From contig JASBZK010000012.1 of NCBI GenBank assembly GCA_029983505.1, positions 1-51,503 of the forward strand: a stretch of DNA of 51,503 nucleotides. Direction: 5' to 3'. Shown piece by piece: positions 16,347-26,000 of the stretch (its first letter is position 1; each line of letters opens with the position of its first letter). A program made the translations under genes and the position numbers. The notes beneath the pieces are model-generated. The model was given only the letters and a program-made list of their open reading frames with translations. It was not told the DNA's origin and ran no database searches. Source of the DNA: Porphyromonas sp. (GTDB lineage: Bacteria > Bacteroidota > Bacteroidia > Bacteroidales > Porphyromonadaceae).

Positions 16347-18353
16347 ATGACAGAAGAGAGAGTTTACCCGGACTTTTCACACCGAGATGCGGAGACGCTG
16401 GCTTCGCGTGTCCTTGCGGCACTCGAGAAGCATAAGGCAGAGATTGACGAGATAAAGGCAGTGCCTCCGGAAGAGGCGACGTTCCGAAACACCGTCCTCG
16501 CCCTCGAGGAGAGCGGCAAAGAGCTCGACCTCGCCTCAGCCGTCTTCTTTAACCTCCTCCACGCCGACGCCGACGACAGCCTGATGGAGCGGAGCGAAGA
16601 AGTCACTTCACGCCTCACGGAAGCCGCAAACGAAGTGGCTATGGATCGCGGTCTCGCCCTCAAGGTGAAAGCCATCTACGAAGGCGACCAAAGCGCCCTC
16701 TCCGACATTGAGAAAAGGCTCCTTTTCCGCTCCTACGACGGGTACAAAAGAAGTGGGGCATTCCTCACGGACGACGTCCGGGGCAAACTCAAAAATCTAC
16801 GGATGCAGCTGGCCGTCGCTACGCTTAACTTCGGGCAAAATATGCTCAAGGAGCAAAACGCCTACCGTCTCTCCGTCCGCGACGATTCCGTTCTCACCCG
16901 CCTGCCGGAGAGCGCCCTACGCTCTGCCAAAAAGAAAGCGGAAGAGGAGGGTCTCGGCGGTTATGTCTTCGACTTCTCGATGCCGAGCTACACCGCCATT
17001 ATGAAGTACTGCGACTCGCGCCCCACCCGTGAGAAAATGGCTCGCGACAGAGCCAAGCTGTGCTTCGACCCCGAGAAGGAAACAAGCAACATCTCCCTCG
17101 TCTACGAAATCGCCCGCCTCAGAGGCGAGATCTCGAGAGCCCTCGGATACGAGACTTTTGCAGAATGCACCCTCTCGGAGAAGATGGCCAAAAAGCCCGA
17201 GACCGTCCTCCAAATGCTGGACAGCCTCCGGGATGCCTATCTGCCCAAAGCCCGCGAAGAAGTCCGGGAGGTACAGGCTTTCGCCGACACCGTCGGCGGA
17301 CCTAACCCCCTCGAGCCTTGGGACTGGAGCTATTACACGGAGCTGTTCCGCGAGAAGACCCTCTCCTACGACGAAGAAGCCACCCGCCCGTACTTTTCAC
17401 TCGAGAAGTCCGTCAGCGCCCTCTTCGGACTCGCTCACGACCTCTACGGCATATCGATACGGAAGAATGACGCACTCCCTAAGTACCACCCCGATGTCAC
17501 GGTGTGGGACGTCACAAGGGACGAAGACGGCAGCCTCGTCGGTACCCTCCTCACGGACTTTTTCCCCCGCAAAGGCAAGCAGAGCGGAGCTTGGATGACG
17601 AACTTCGTAGAGGCATACGATGGCGTGCGCCCGGTCGTCTCCCTTGTGATGAACTTTACTCCGGAGACGGACGGTAAGCCCTCTCTCCTCACTTTTGATG
17701 AGGTTAGTACGATGTTTCACGAGTTCGGTCACGGACTTCACGGGCTTCTGACCCGCGTGCCTTTCTCGTCCCTCTCCGGTACCAACGTCGTCCATGACTT
17801 CGTCGAGCTTCCGTCCCAAATCATGGAGAACTGGCTCCGAGAGCCGGACTTCCTCCGCACCTTCGCCAGTCACTACGAGACGGGGAAGACGATTCCGGAG
17901 GATATGGTGGATGCCATTATGCGCAACGCACGCTTCCTCGCCGGCTATGCCTGTGTCCGTCAGCTCGGGTTCGGGTACCTCGATATGGCGTGGTACGGGC
18001 GCCGGCCGGAGGAGCTGCCCAAGGAGATCGAAAAGCTGGAGGACGAAGTCTCCGAGCCGATACGGCTTTTGCCCAAGATGGAAGGGGGCGCGACGAGTAC
18101 CTCATTCGGACACATCTTTAGCGGCGGATATGCCGCGGGCTATTACGGCTACAAGTGGAGCGAAATCTTGGACACGGACGCGTTTGAGGAGTTCCGCCGC
18201 GCGGGGCTTCGCGACAAGTCCACCGCCGACCGGTTCCGCACTTGTATCTTGGAGAAAGGCGACTCCGAAGATCCCGAAGTGCTCTATGAGCGTTTCAAGG
18301 GACGCCCTGCCACACCGGACGCGCTGCTGCGGCGCGATGGTCTCTCTTCTTAG
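16347..18353 (+). CDS. M3-family zinc metallopeptidase (Dcp/oligopeptidase A type)
   Basis: A 668-residue thimet-oligopeptidase-family enzyme with the zinc motif HEFGHGLH near residue 458 and the conserved GGYAAGYYGYKWSEILDTDAFEEF near the C-terminus. The family hydrolyses oligopeptides, and peptidyl-dipeptidase Dcp is the closest functional class by overall shape. No signal peptide is evident, so it is probably cytoplasmic. It starts three bases after the rpiB stop and runs almost directly into the GH16 lipoprotein gene. In an amino-acid-fermenting anaerobe it would complete peptide breakdown. Confidence 0.93.
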   Translation: MTEERVYPDFSHRDAETLASRVLAALEKHKAEIDEIKAVPPEEATFRNTVLALEESGKELDLASAVFFNLLHADADDSLMERSEEVTSRLTEAANEVAMDRGLALKVKAIYEGDQSALSDIEKRLLFRSYDGYKRSGAFLTDDVRGKLKNLRMQLAVATLNFGQNMLKEQNAYRLSVRDDSVLTRLPESALRSAKKKAEEEGLGGYVFDFSMPSYTAIMKYCDSRPTREKMARDRAKLCFDPEKETSNISLVYEIARLRGEISRALGYETFAECTLSEKMAKKPETVLQMLDSLRDAYLPKAREEVREVQAFADTVGGPNPLEPWDWSYYTELFREKTLSYDEEATRPYFSLEKSVSALFGLAHDLYGISIRKNDALPKYHPDVTVWDVTRDEDGSLVGTLLTDFFPRKGKQSGAWMTNFVEAYDGVRPVVSLVMNFTPETDGKPSLLTFDEVSTMFHEFGHGLHGLLTRVPFSSLSGTNVVHDFVELPSQIMENWLREPDFLRTFASHYETGKTIPEDMVDAIMRNARFLAGYACVRQLGFGYLDMAWYGRRPEELPKEIEKLEDEVSEPIRLLPKMEGGATSTSFGHIFSGGYAAGYYGYKWSEILDTDAFEEFRRAGLRDKSTADRFRTCILEKGDSEDPEVLYERFKGRPATPDALLRRDGLSS

Positions 18354-18365
18354 TGCCAGGTCTCT

Positions 18366-19166
18366 ATGAAACGACTGCCTCATGTACTGATGCTATGGCT
18401 CATCGTGCTCCTCGCGCTCTCCTCTTGCACAAAGAAAGATCCCAATCTCTTGTGGTCGGAGGAGTTTGACACCGGGACACTGAACTCCGACATTTGGAGC
18501 AAAACGCCCATAGGAGCCTCGGACTGGAATAACACGATGTCCCCTCAGGAAGACCTCTATGAAGTGAGTGGCGGCACCCTAAAGCTGAGAGTCCGGCCCA
18601 ATACTTCCAAACCAACCGACTCCGCCTCCTTCGTGACCGGAGGCGTGTGGACCAAAGGGAAAGTGGGGTTCCATAAGGGTCGCCTCGAGGTTCGTGCCCG
18701 CTACGACGAGCACCAAGGCTTTTGGCCCGCTATTTGGTTGCTCGGTGCCGTGAGTGACTCGTGGCCGATGGGTGGAGAGATAGACCTTTTGGAGCACCTC
18801 AATAGCGATTCCGTGTTTTACTCCACAGTCCATACCCAGTACACTTTAGACGGCAATGAGGAGCCGAAAAAATTTGCTACTCACGCTTTTAAGAAAGGGG
18901 ACTTCAACCTCTACTCCGTCACGGTGGGAACCCGGTCGGTCACTTTTGCCGTCAATGGCGAAGAGTTCTTTTCGTATCCGAGACTGGAGCCGGAGGAGGA
19001 AAATCAGTTTCCCTTCCCAAATCACCCGTTTTACCTCATCCTATCCGCACAGATGGGCGGCTCGTGGGTCGGCAAGCCGGCGCCCATCGCCGAGCCTCTC
19101 CTCCTCGAAGTTGACTACATCCGCTACTACCGGACAGACGAAGGAGGCGAAGTAGTAACCCTCTAA
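18366..19166 (+). CDS. GH16-family glycoside hydrolase lipoprotein
   Basis: A 266-residue lipoprotein. The signal peptide ends in the lipobox LALSSC (Cys21), with KK after the Cys. The body is one GH16 domain: NLLWSEEFDTGTLNSDIW at the start, GRLEVRARYDEHQGFWPAIWLLG, and the catalytic motif GEIDLLEH with E138 as nucleophile, D140 and E143 as acid/base. The family cleaves beta-1,3/1,4-glucans and related glycans; the exact substrate cannot be fixed. Its place between a peptidase and ruvA gives no substrate hint. Confidence 0.92.
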   Translation: MKRLPHVLMLWLIVLLALSSCTKKDPNLLWSEEFDTGTLNSDIWSKTPIGASDWNNTMSPQEDLYEVSGGTLKLRVRPNTSKPTDSASFVTGGVWTKGKVGFHKGRLEVRARYDEHQGFWPAIWLLGAVSDSWPMGGEIDLLEHLNSDSVFYSTVHTQYTLDGNEEPKKFATHAFKKGDFNLYSVTVGTRSVTFAVNGEEFFSYPRLEPEEENQFPFPNHPFYLILSAQMGGSWVGKPAPIAEPLLLEVDYIRYYRTDEGGEVVTL

Positions 19167-19181
19167 CTTCTTCTCGAAGCC

Positions 19182-19784
19182 ATGATCGAATTCATCCGCG
19201 GCACCGTTAGTGACCTCACCCCCACAAGCGTCGTCCTCGAGACGGGCGGCGTGGGCTATTTCCTCAATACGTCCCTCAATACCTCCTCCCGTCTGAAAGA
19301 GGGCGAGACTGCGAAGCTACTCGTTTTCGAGTCCATCAGAGAGGATGCGCACGATCTATTCGGATTCATCGACGCTTTCGAGCGCGAACTCTTTCTGCTC
19401 CTCATCACGGTCAAAGGCATCGGTCCTTCTTCGGCACGCACGATGCTGAGCAGCTACCTCCCGAAAGACCTCGCCCGCTACATCGCCGAAGAAAATACCA
19501 CCGCGCTCAAAGGGGTCAAAGGCGTGGGTGCCCGTACTGCCGAGCGCATCATCGTGGAGCTCAAAAATAAGATCGGAGACCTCTACGCAGGTATCAGCCC
19601 GGTGGGTGCAGGTGCGACTGCCGCCGTGGATCACAAGGAGGAATACGAGGAAGCGGAAAAGGCATTCGTGGCACTCGGCTATACGCCTGCACAAGCCAAG
19701 GCTGTCGTGGCAAAGCTCGTCAAAGCCGACCCCGATATGAGCGTCAACGAGATGGTTCGCCAAGGCCTCCGTCTGATGAACTGA
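19182..19784 (+). CDS. ruvA: Holliday junction branch migration protein RuvA
   Basis: A 200-residue tetrameric Holliday-junction-binding subunit that loads the RuvB motor. Domain I has MIEFIRGTVSDLTPTSVVLETGGVGYFLN. Domain II has two helix-hairpin-helix motifs (TVKGIGPSSARTMLS and GVKGVGARTAERIIVELKNKI). Domain III is the C-terminal three-helix UBA-like segment (EEAEKAFVALGYTPAQAKAVVAKL). In P. gingivalis and Flavobacterium I recall ruvA lying next to sprA; here the two are separated by a restriction-modification cassette. Confidence 0.96.
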   Translation: MIEFIRGTVSDLTPTSVVLETGGVGYFLNTSLNTSSRLKEGETAKLLVFESIREDAHDLFGFIDAFERELFLLLITVKGIGPSSARTMLSSYLPKDLARYIAEENTTALKGVKGVGARTAERIIVELKNKIGDLYAGISPVGAGATAAVDHKEEYEEAEKAFVALGYTPAQAKAVVAKLVKADPDMSVNEMVRQGLRLMN

Positions 19785-20101
19785 CCCCTCCCTCTCCCCT
19801 CCCCTCGACCCACCCGCCTGCCTCATTTCAGAGTCCCCTTCAGAAGCGATTCCCGGTGCTATAGGTCACTTGCTGTTCCTACCTGATACAAAACTTTTTT
19901 CGGTCTGTATCTCGTCCTGTCTTTGGCTTGGGTATAATTTTCTCGTCGGTCTGTACCACGAGCTTTTGAGATACAGACCAAGATTTTCCATCACCTCCCG
20001 CCTTGGGGATGTGCCGCTTTTTAGGTAAACTTGCATCAGCATCTATTACCGGATTCATCATACGATTAAGACAACCGATATTCCCGAACAAACTCCACTA
20101 T
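19785..20101. repeat. Gap between ruvA and the R-M cassette: dispersed-repeat cluster D
   Basis: Units are CGGTCTGTATCTC (19901-19913), CGGTCTGTACC (19947-19957) and GAGATACAGACCA (19968-19980). The first and third form a 12-bp inverted pair. The composition shifts from GC-rich to AT-rich around 20030-20100, which probably marks the left edge of the acquired cassette. No terminal inverted repeat or tRNA was seen. Confidence 0.75.
20002..20033 (+). promoter_or_regulatory. Weak candidate promoter for the R-M cassette
   Basis: CTTG (20002-20005), a 20-bp spacer and TAAACTTG (20026-20033), each one base off consensus, about 70 bp before the first methyltransferase. Confidence 0.3.
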
Positions 20102-21088
20102 ATGCGAAAAAATACAGCTCCAGTTTTCTACAAGCCGTTCGTCAAATGGGTTGGGGGCAAAGGGCAATTGCTCTCCCAGCTCGAGACCTATCTGCCTGCC
20201 GATTTCTCTTCGTGGGAGAAAGCGACCTATATTGAGCCTTTCGTCGGTGGCGGTGCCATGCTCTTCCACATGTTAAACAAATACAAAAACATAAGTAAGG
20301 CTATTATCAATGATATTAATCCAGACCTCGTCACCGCATACCGAACAATAAAGAAGGAACCCGGAAATCTAATCTCTTTCCTGAAAGGAATAGAACGTGA
20401 ATATCTCAGTATCAAACACGACGATGACAGAAAAGCGTACTATCTCTCCAAGAGAGAACTATATAACAAAAAAGGACATTCTCAAATCGAAAATACCGGA
20501 CTCTTCATATTTCTGAATAGAACCTGTTTCAATGGGTTATACCGAGTAAATCGAAAGGGGCAGTTTAACGTCCCATTCGGGAGGTATTCCAACCCCACAA
20601 TCTGCGACGATCGTACTATCTGGTTAGATAGTGAAATTCTGCAGAATGTGGAAATTCTACAAGGTGACTACACAAAGACTATAGACTTCGCTGACAAAAG
20701 AACACTTTTCTATTTTGACCCCCCCTATCGTCCTATATCTGCCACATCCAATTTTAACGACTATGCGAAAGAGGCTTTCGGAGACAACGAACAAATCCGC
20801 TTGAGGGAATTTTGCGACAAATTGGATGAATATGGATACTCATTTATGCTTAGTAACTCAGATGGAGTCAAGGTTGATGATGTCGAAGACGATTTTATGG
20901 ATATGCTCTATTCAAAATATATCGTAGAACGAGTTTTCGCAAATAGAAATATCAATGCCAATGCATCTAAAAGAGGCAAACTTACTGAGATACTCGTCAG
21001 GAACTACCCCCTAATAAAAAAGGATGCTTCAACATATAATAAGTTTGATGTTACAACTAATCAATCAATTGTATCAGTGGTGTATTAA
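20102..21088 (+). CDS. dpnM: Dam/DpnM-type adenine-N6 DNA methyltransferase (GATC)
   Basis: A 328-residue alpha-class DNA adenine methyltransferase. It has FVKWVGGKGQLLSQL and the AdoMet motif YIEPFVGGGAMLF near the N-terminus, the NRTCFNGLYRVNRKGQFNVPFGRY target-recognition segment and the catalytic DPPY in LFYFDPPYRPIS near residue 206. It closely resembles DpnM and Dam, which methylate GATC. ATG 20102 begins just before the conserved block; the longer frame from 20003 is noncoding-like. It heads a three-gene cassette, AT-rich unlike its neighbours, arranged M-R-M as in MboI. It protects host GATC sites from the adjacent endonuclease. Confidence 0.93.
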   Translation: MRKNTAPVFYKPFVKWVGGKGQLLSQLETYLPADFSSWEKATYIEPFVGGGAMLFHMLNKYKNISKAIINDINPDLVTAYRTIKKEPGNLISFLKGIEREYLSIKHDDDRKAYYLSKRELYNKKGHSQIENTGLFIFLNRTCFNGLYRVNRKGQFNVPFGRYSNPTICDDRTIWLDSEILQNVEILQGDYTKTIDFADKRTLFYFDPPYRPISATSNFNDYAKEAFGDNEQIRLREFCDKLDEYGYSFMLSNSDGVKVDDVEDDFMDMLYSKYIVERVFANRNINANASKRGKLTEILVRNYPLIKKDASTYNKFDVTTNQSIVSVVY

Positions 21089-21105
21089 AACTAAACTATA
21101 CTTTT

Positions 21106-21930
21106 ATGGAAAAAGATTTCTCTCTTTTTATGTCTCAACTCGTAGAAACCAATAACACGCTCGATTTCTTTACGGACTTCAAAAAGGTTTCCAAACACGT
21201 CCAAGATATAACCATAAGCCTTAACGAATTAAATAGTTTAATCGGAGCGAGTGACTTAAAAGTAGCAGTTAACTTGCTCTGGAATAGGGATCCAAAAGCA
21301 TTTGAAGTACTAAATCTATTAATTGCAGTAAGAAAAGCTAAACAAACTAAGGTACTTAGTTCCAAAGGAGGCTTTATTCCGCTAAAAAACTATTTTGAGG
21401 ATCCGTCAAAGATCCTCCAATTTTTGGAAGAGACTGGATTATCCGATGTTTTTGAAAGTAAGAAAATCACCAATCTTGTGGACTATGTTTTTGGCATAGA
21501 GGTTGGGCTTGATAGTAATGCCCGAAAAAATAGAAGTGGGGAATTAATGGAAAGTGTTGTTGCCTCAATATTCAAAGAGCAAGGAATCCCATTTCGAAAA
21601 GAGATCTACTCAAAGGAGTGGGATGCATTCTCACAAAGCCTTGGAAATGACCTTAAACGTTTTGATTTCATTACAGAAAGAAAGGGGATAACCTACCTGA
21701 TTGAGGTTAACTTTTACAATAGCGGAGGGTCAAAGCTTAATGAAGTAGCACGTTCTTTTACCGAATTAGCTACAAAAATCAATGCTATGCCTGATTTTGA
21801 ATTTGTCTGGATTACCGATGGTTTAGCTTGGCAAACAGCTAGAAATAAACTTGAGGAAGCTTACAATCAAATCCCCAGAGTCTATAACCTAACAACCATA
21901 TACAACTTTATTGATTTCCTTAAATCGTAG
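21106..21930 (+). CDS. DpnII/MboI-family type II restriction endonuclease (GATC)
   Basis: A 274-residue endonuclease of the DpnII family, close to the 288 residues of DpnII. The conserved core is GELMESVVASIFKEQGIPFRKEIYSKEWDAF, followed by KRFDFITERKGITYLIEVNFYNSGGSKLNEVARSFTEL, a PD-(D/E)XK-like arrangement with Asp and the E-x-N strand, then FVWITDGLAWQTARNKLEEAY. It is expected to cut unmethylated GATC. It lies between two methyltransferase genes with 17- and 21-bp gaps, so the three are one operon. The AT-rich composition indicates horizontal acquisition. Confidence 0.9.
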   Translation: MEKDFSLFMSQLVETNNTLDFFTDFKKVSKHVQDITISLNELNSLIGASDLKVAVNLLWNRDPKAFEVLNLLIAVRKAKQTKVLSSKGGFIPLKNYFEDPSKILQFLEETGLSDVFESKKITNLVDYVFGIEVGLDSNARKNRSGELMESVVASIFKEQGIPFRKEIYSKEWDAFSQSLGNDLKRFDFITERKGITYLIEVNFYNSGGSKLNEVARSFTELATKINAMPDFEFVWITDGLAWQTARNKLEEAYNQIPRVYNLTTIYNFIDFLKS

Positions 21931-21951
21931 AACCTTTTCCTTTATCTTTTG

Positions 21952-22815
21952 ATGGTTCAAGATTATTATAGGTCCTCAAATAAGGACTTCCTTTTAGCTA
22001 GAGGAGATTCGTTTGTGCTTCTTCAGGACATCTCCTTCAAATTTGATATGATTTTTGCTGATCCTCCATATTTCTTGTCCAATGGAGGCATTTCATACCA
22101 AAGCGGTAAGGTTGTTTCCGTGAATAAAGGAGATTGGGACAAGAGAAATGGGGGATATGATGAGGTTATGACTTTTAACCGAAAGTGGTTAAAACTGTGT
22201 AGAGACAACTTGAAAGAGAATGGTTCTATCTGGATTAGCGGCACCTACCACAATATTTTTTCCATCGCTCAGTGTTTGATGGAATTAGGATATCGAATCT
22301 TAAACGTGATTACTTGGCAAAAAACAAACCCACCTGTAAATATCTCCAAAAGATTCTTTACATTTTCCACTGAATTTGTGATTTGGGCAAGATTGAAGCC
22401 TAAGGTTCCCCATAAATTTAATTATGACCTCATGAAGGTTCTGAATGAAGGAAAACAGATGACAGATGTTTGGAGAATGCCAGCTATAGGTCGGTGGGAA
22501 AAGTCTCAAGGCAAACATCCAACGCAGAAACCACTTGGTCTGTTAAGTCGCATAATACTTGCGTCTACAGATCCGGGGGATTGGGTGTTGGATCCTTTCA
22601 GTGGCAGTAGTACGACAGGAATAGCCGCAAACCTTTTGGGGAGAAAATTTGTGGGGATAGAAAAAGAGGAAGAGTTTTGCGACTTATCGGCTCGCAGAAG
22701 AGAGGAGATGGAAGACGAAATGGTTAGAAAAGACTGGATGAATCACATTCCTGACATCAGGATTCTTCAATCTTTACGAACAAAAGATGCACCGACAACT
22801 AAACTCGGCTTTTGA
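21952..22815 (+). CDS. dpnA: DpnA-type adenine DNA methyltransferase (second GATC methylase)
   Basis: A beta-class N6-adenine/N4-cytosine methyltransferase of 287 residues. The catalytic DPPY comes first (FDMIFADPPYFLSNGGISYQSGKVVSVNKGDWDK) and the AdoMet-binding motif near the end (DWVLDPFSGSSTTGIAANLLGRKFVGIE). It also has WISGTYHNIFS, ITWQKTNPP and GKHPTQKPLGLL. The closest match I recognise is DpnA, which can methylate single-stranded DNA and helps incoming transforming DNA survive the cognate nuclease. ATG 21952 is preferred over TTG 21949. Having both methylases suggests the cassette came from, or works in, a transformable host. Confidence 0.92.
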   Translation: MVQDYYRSSNKDFLLARGDSFVLLQDISFKFDMIFADPPYFLSNGGISYQSGKVVSVNKGDWDKRNGGYDEVMTFNRKWLKLCRDNLKENGSIWISGTYHNIFSIAQCLMELGYRILNVITWQKTNPPVNISKRFFTFSTEFVIWARLKPKVPHKFNYDLMKVLNEGKQMTDVWRMPAIGRWEKSQGKHPTQKPLGLLSRIILASTDPGDWVLDPFSGSSTTGIAANLLGRKFVGIEKEEEFCDLSARRREEMEDEMVRKDWMNHIPDIRILQSLRTKDAPTTKLGF

Positions 22816-23021
22816 AACAAGAAAGATTAGCAATTTTGTCAAAGGAAGAAATGTCAAGAGGTCACACGTGAAGAGAAAGCTATTTATTACCTGCGATACA
22901 ACTATGCTCGGTGATATAGCGCGTATGATGCGAGCCAATTAATTTCCTTTTAGCAAAGCTACTCCATAACCACTTGACCACAGCCTCATCTTTTTTAGAC
23001 TTTAGATTCGCTCTTGGTTTT
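22816..23021. other. R-M cassette/sprA junction, no gene recognised
   Basis: About 206 bp, AT-rich at first and returning to the host composition by about 23030. Short frames exist on both strands but none resembles a known family. No terminator or clear promoter was seen for sprA. It probably holds the right boundary of the inserted cassette. Confidence 0.5.
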
Positions 23022-26000
23022 ATGTCCGGTCGTACACGGCTCTTGGCATTGGTGCTCCTCATAGTGGGTATCCCTTGTGTGGCAGACGGGCAGGTGAGGG
23101 GAGGACAGGGAGAGGACTCGGTGGCGTATCATCCGAGGACGAAGCTCTATTTTGTCTACCGGCAGGATTCTCTCGCCCTATGGCGGTTGAATAAAGTCCT
23201 TAGTCCGGAGGACTTTTTGAAGTACAGGGAAGAGCGTCTTTTGGTGAACCGTCCGGAGGATTTTGCCCCAAAGAGCGAGTCAAAGAAAGACAAGCCCAAG
23301 GGCGGACTGACCTTTACGGCAGTCGGAGATGCAAGCCTGAAAGTAGGAGGCTCCGTCGTTGAGGACGACGCGCCGGCCCTGCCCGCTTCGATGCGAAGGA
23401 GAAGCTATGCGGATGTCCTTTTCGAGAGTAATATGGCGCTGCAAGCGCGCTACGGAGCGCACCTCCGCCTCGACTTGAAGTACAACACACAGTCGACGAT
23501 GATCCGCAACAGGCGGTCTCTGCAACTAACCTATGAGGGCGACCGCTTCGACCCGATCGAAAAGCTTCAGGCGGGGCACATCTCTTTCGTCAGCAAGAAT
23601 CCCCTCATCACTTCGGGCTCGGATCTCTTCGGATTGAGAGGGGATTTCCATTTCGGCAGGCTCAAGCTGACCGCCTTAGCCGCCCGTCAGCACGATATGG
23701 AGCGTAAGATGATCATCGGTGCGGGCGGAGGCGGAATGAGGCCGTTTGAGTGGAAGAGCTCGGACTACCAGTTCGGTCAGCATTTTTTCCTCCTAAAGAG
23801 TTTCGCCGAGAGCTACGACGAGAGACTCGCGGACTTACCCCTCGTGCGAAGTAATCTCCTTGTCGAACGCATAGAAGTCTGGGTTACCAACGAACAGGGA
23901 TACGTCTCCGAGGCGAACGCAGTCCCCGTGATGGCATCGAAAGAGTGGGCTTTGACGGGCGCAAAAGGGACGACACTCATCAAGCTGCCCGCCGCAAAGC
24001 GACTGGAGGAGGGAGCTTATTACTACAACCCCGCGCTCGGTTTTCTCTCACTGCGCGTGCCGCTCGGCCCACGTCAGAGACTCGGAGTGGCATTCCGTTA
24101 CACATTAGACGGAGAGACGCACCAAGTGGGGACGTTTTCTTCGGATGGGGGAGAGGTGGAAGTGGCACTCCTTTCGGACGAACAAAAGGTGCCGGAAGAC
24201 CCTCTCTGGCCGCTTATGATGAAAAACGGATACCCACTGCCGCAATTTTCTAACGCGGACTTCACGCTGGAGCTCCTCTATCGCGACCCGAAGTCCGGGG
24301 TGGATGCACCGGCAGACGGAGACGGAACCCCTTGGCTCAAACTCTTCGGCCTCGACCGCACAAACGCCTCGGGCGACGGCACCCTCTCCGACGGACTTGT
24401 GGACAATCTCCCCGGGGTACTCTTCGTCCCCGGAGGCGGTACGCTCTTTTTGCCCCAAAGGTACCCTTTTGCCACAGTGCCCCAAGCAGAACGTATGAGA
24501 TACCCCGGCTTGTACACCCACACACCATACGATGCCCGAAAGGAGACGGAGCGTGACCGCTTCATCCTTAGGGGACGTGTGGAGGGGGCTTCCGGACAGT
24601 CCGGGGGGACCATTTCCCTCGGCTCTGCCGACCTCATCCCCGGGAGTGTCACGCTCTCCTCAGTGGGCGGAAAGACTTACGTCGAAGGGGTTGATTACGA
24701 GATTGATTACGCACAAGGGACACTTCGGATGCTTAGCCCGGCGGACGGAGAGATAGAGGTTACGATAAGGGAAAAGGAGCTGTCGAGAGCAAAAGAAAAG
24801 AACCTCCTCGGACTTGAGGCCTCTTATCTCCTCTCCCCTTCCCTCTCGGTAGGCGGCACACTTTTGCACTACTACGAGAAGGCGCCCTACGAAAGGCTCA
24901 GACTGGGCGAAGAACCGGTAAAAAATACGCTCTGGGGCTTATTCCTGAGGTACTCCGACACCTATCCGACACTGACGGCGCTGCTCGACGAGTGGCTCCC
25001 CGGGAGACTGACGGAAGAGAGCGGCTTGGACATAGGACTTTCCTACGCCCGGCTGCACTCCGGTTATAACGCTAAAGGACCCGTTTCTCTCGACGACTTC
25101 GACCAAAGCGGTCAGCTCATAGGGCTTACATTTCCCCAGGGGTGGAAGCTCGGGAGCAACCCTTTCCCGGACGAGACGGAGGGGAAAGACAGGAGGGGGC
25201 TTCTCGCTTGGTTTGCCGTCGACCCGATTCTCACCCGGGACGGGATGGAAGGGCAGCCCCCGTCGCTTGTCCGAGACGCTATGGAGCGCGCCAATCCGCT
25301 CGTAAGGGACTGGATGATGACGGAGCTCTACCCGTCGCGGGACCGAAACCTCTTAGGGCAAATGATTCTCCCTACGCTCAACTTCTCATTTTACCCCGAT
25401 GAGCGGGGGCCTTATGCCTCCGACCTTGCGCTTCTGGACGGTGAGGGCAAGTTTTCCGACCCGGTACGGTCGTGGGCTTCGGCAACGTTCGCCCTGCAAG
25501 TAAACGACTTTCGGGAGGCGCAAGTGACCTATCTCGAGGGGTGGTTCATCGATCCTTACAGCCTCGACCCCACGGCACCTGAGGGTACGCTTCTTTTCGA
25601 CATCGGTCGGGTCTCCGAAGACGCTCTTCCGGATGGACGCGCCTCATTCGAGAGCGCAGGAGCCTATGACGATACGCCACTCGGACGAGTGCCTGTCACA
25701 GCGCCGAATGTCTATGCTTTTGACCGAACGGGCGGCACGGATATAGAGCGGCAGGACAGAGGGCTCGACGGTCTCTCCGATGACGAAGAGCGCGTACGCT
25801 TCCCGTCTGACGAAAGACTTGGAGAAGACCCCTCCCGCGACAATTACCGCTTCTATCTCGATCCTTTTTATGACCAGGTGTCTGCCGGGATTCTCGAGCG
25901 GTACAAGGCTATCAACGGCACCGAAGGCAACTCTGTCCCCCGCACCGTATCGGGGCTGGATGCGGCTTCGAGCCTCGAGCCGGACAGAGAGGATATCGAC

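Noticed and set aside
22880..23062. A - strand 60-codon frame as a transposase remnant at the cassette edge
   Set aside because: No recognisable transposase or integrase motif.
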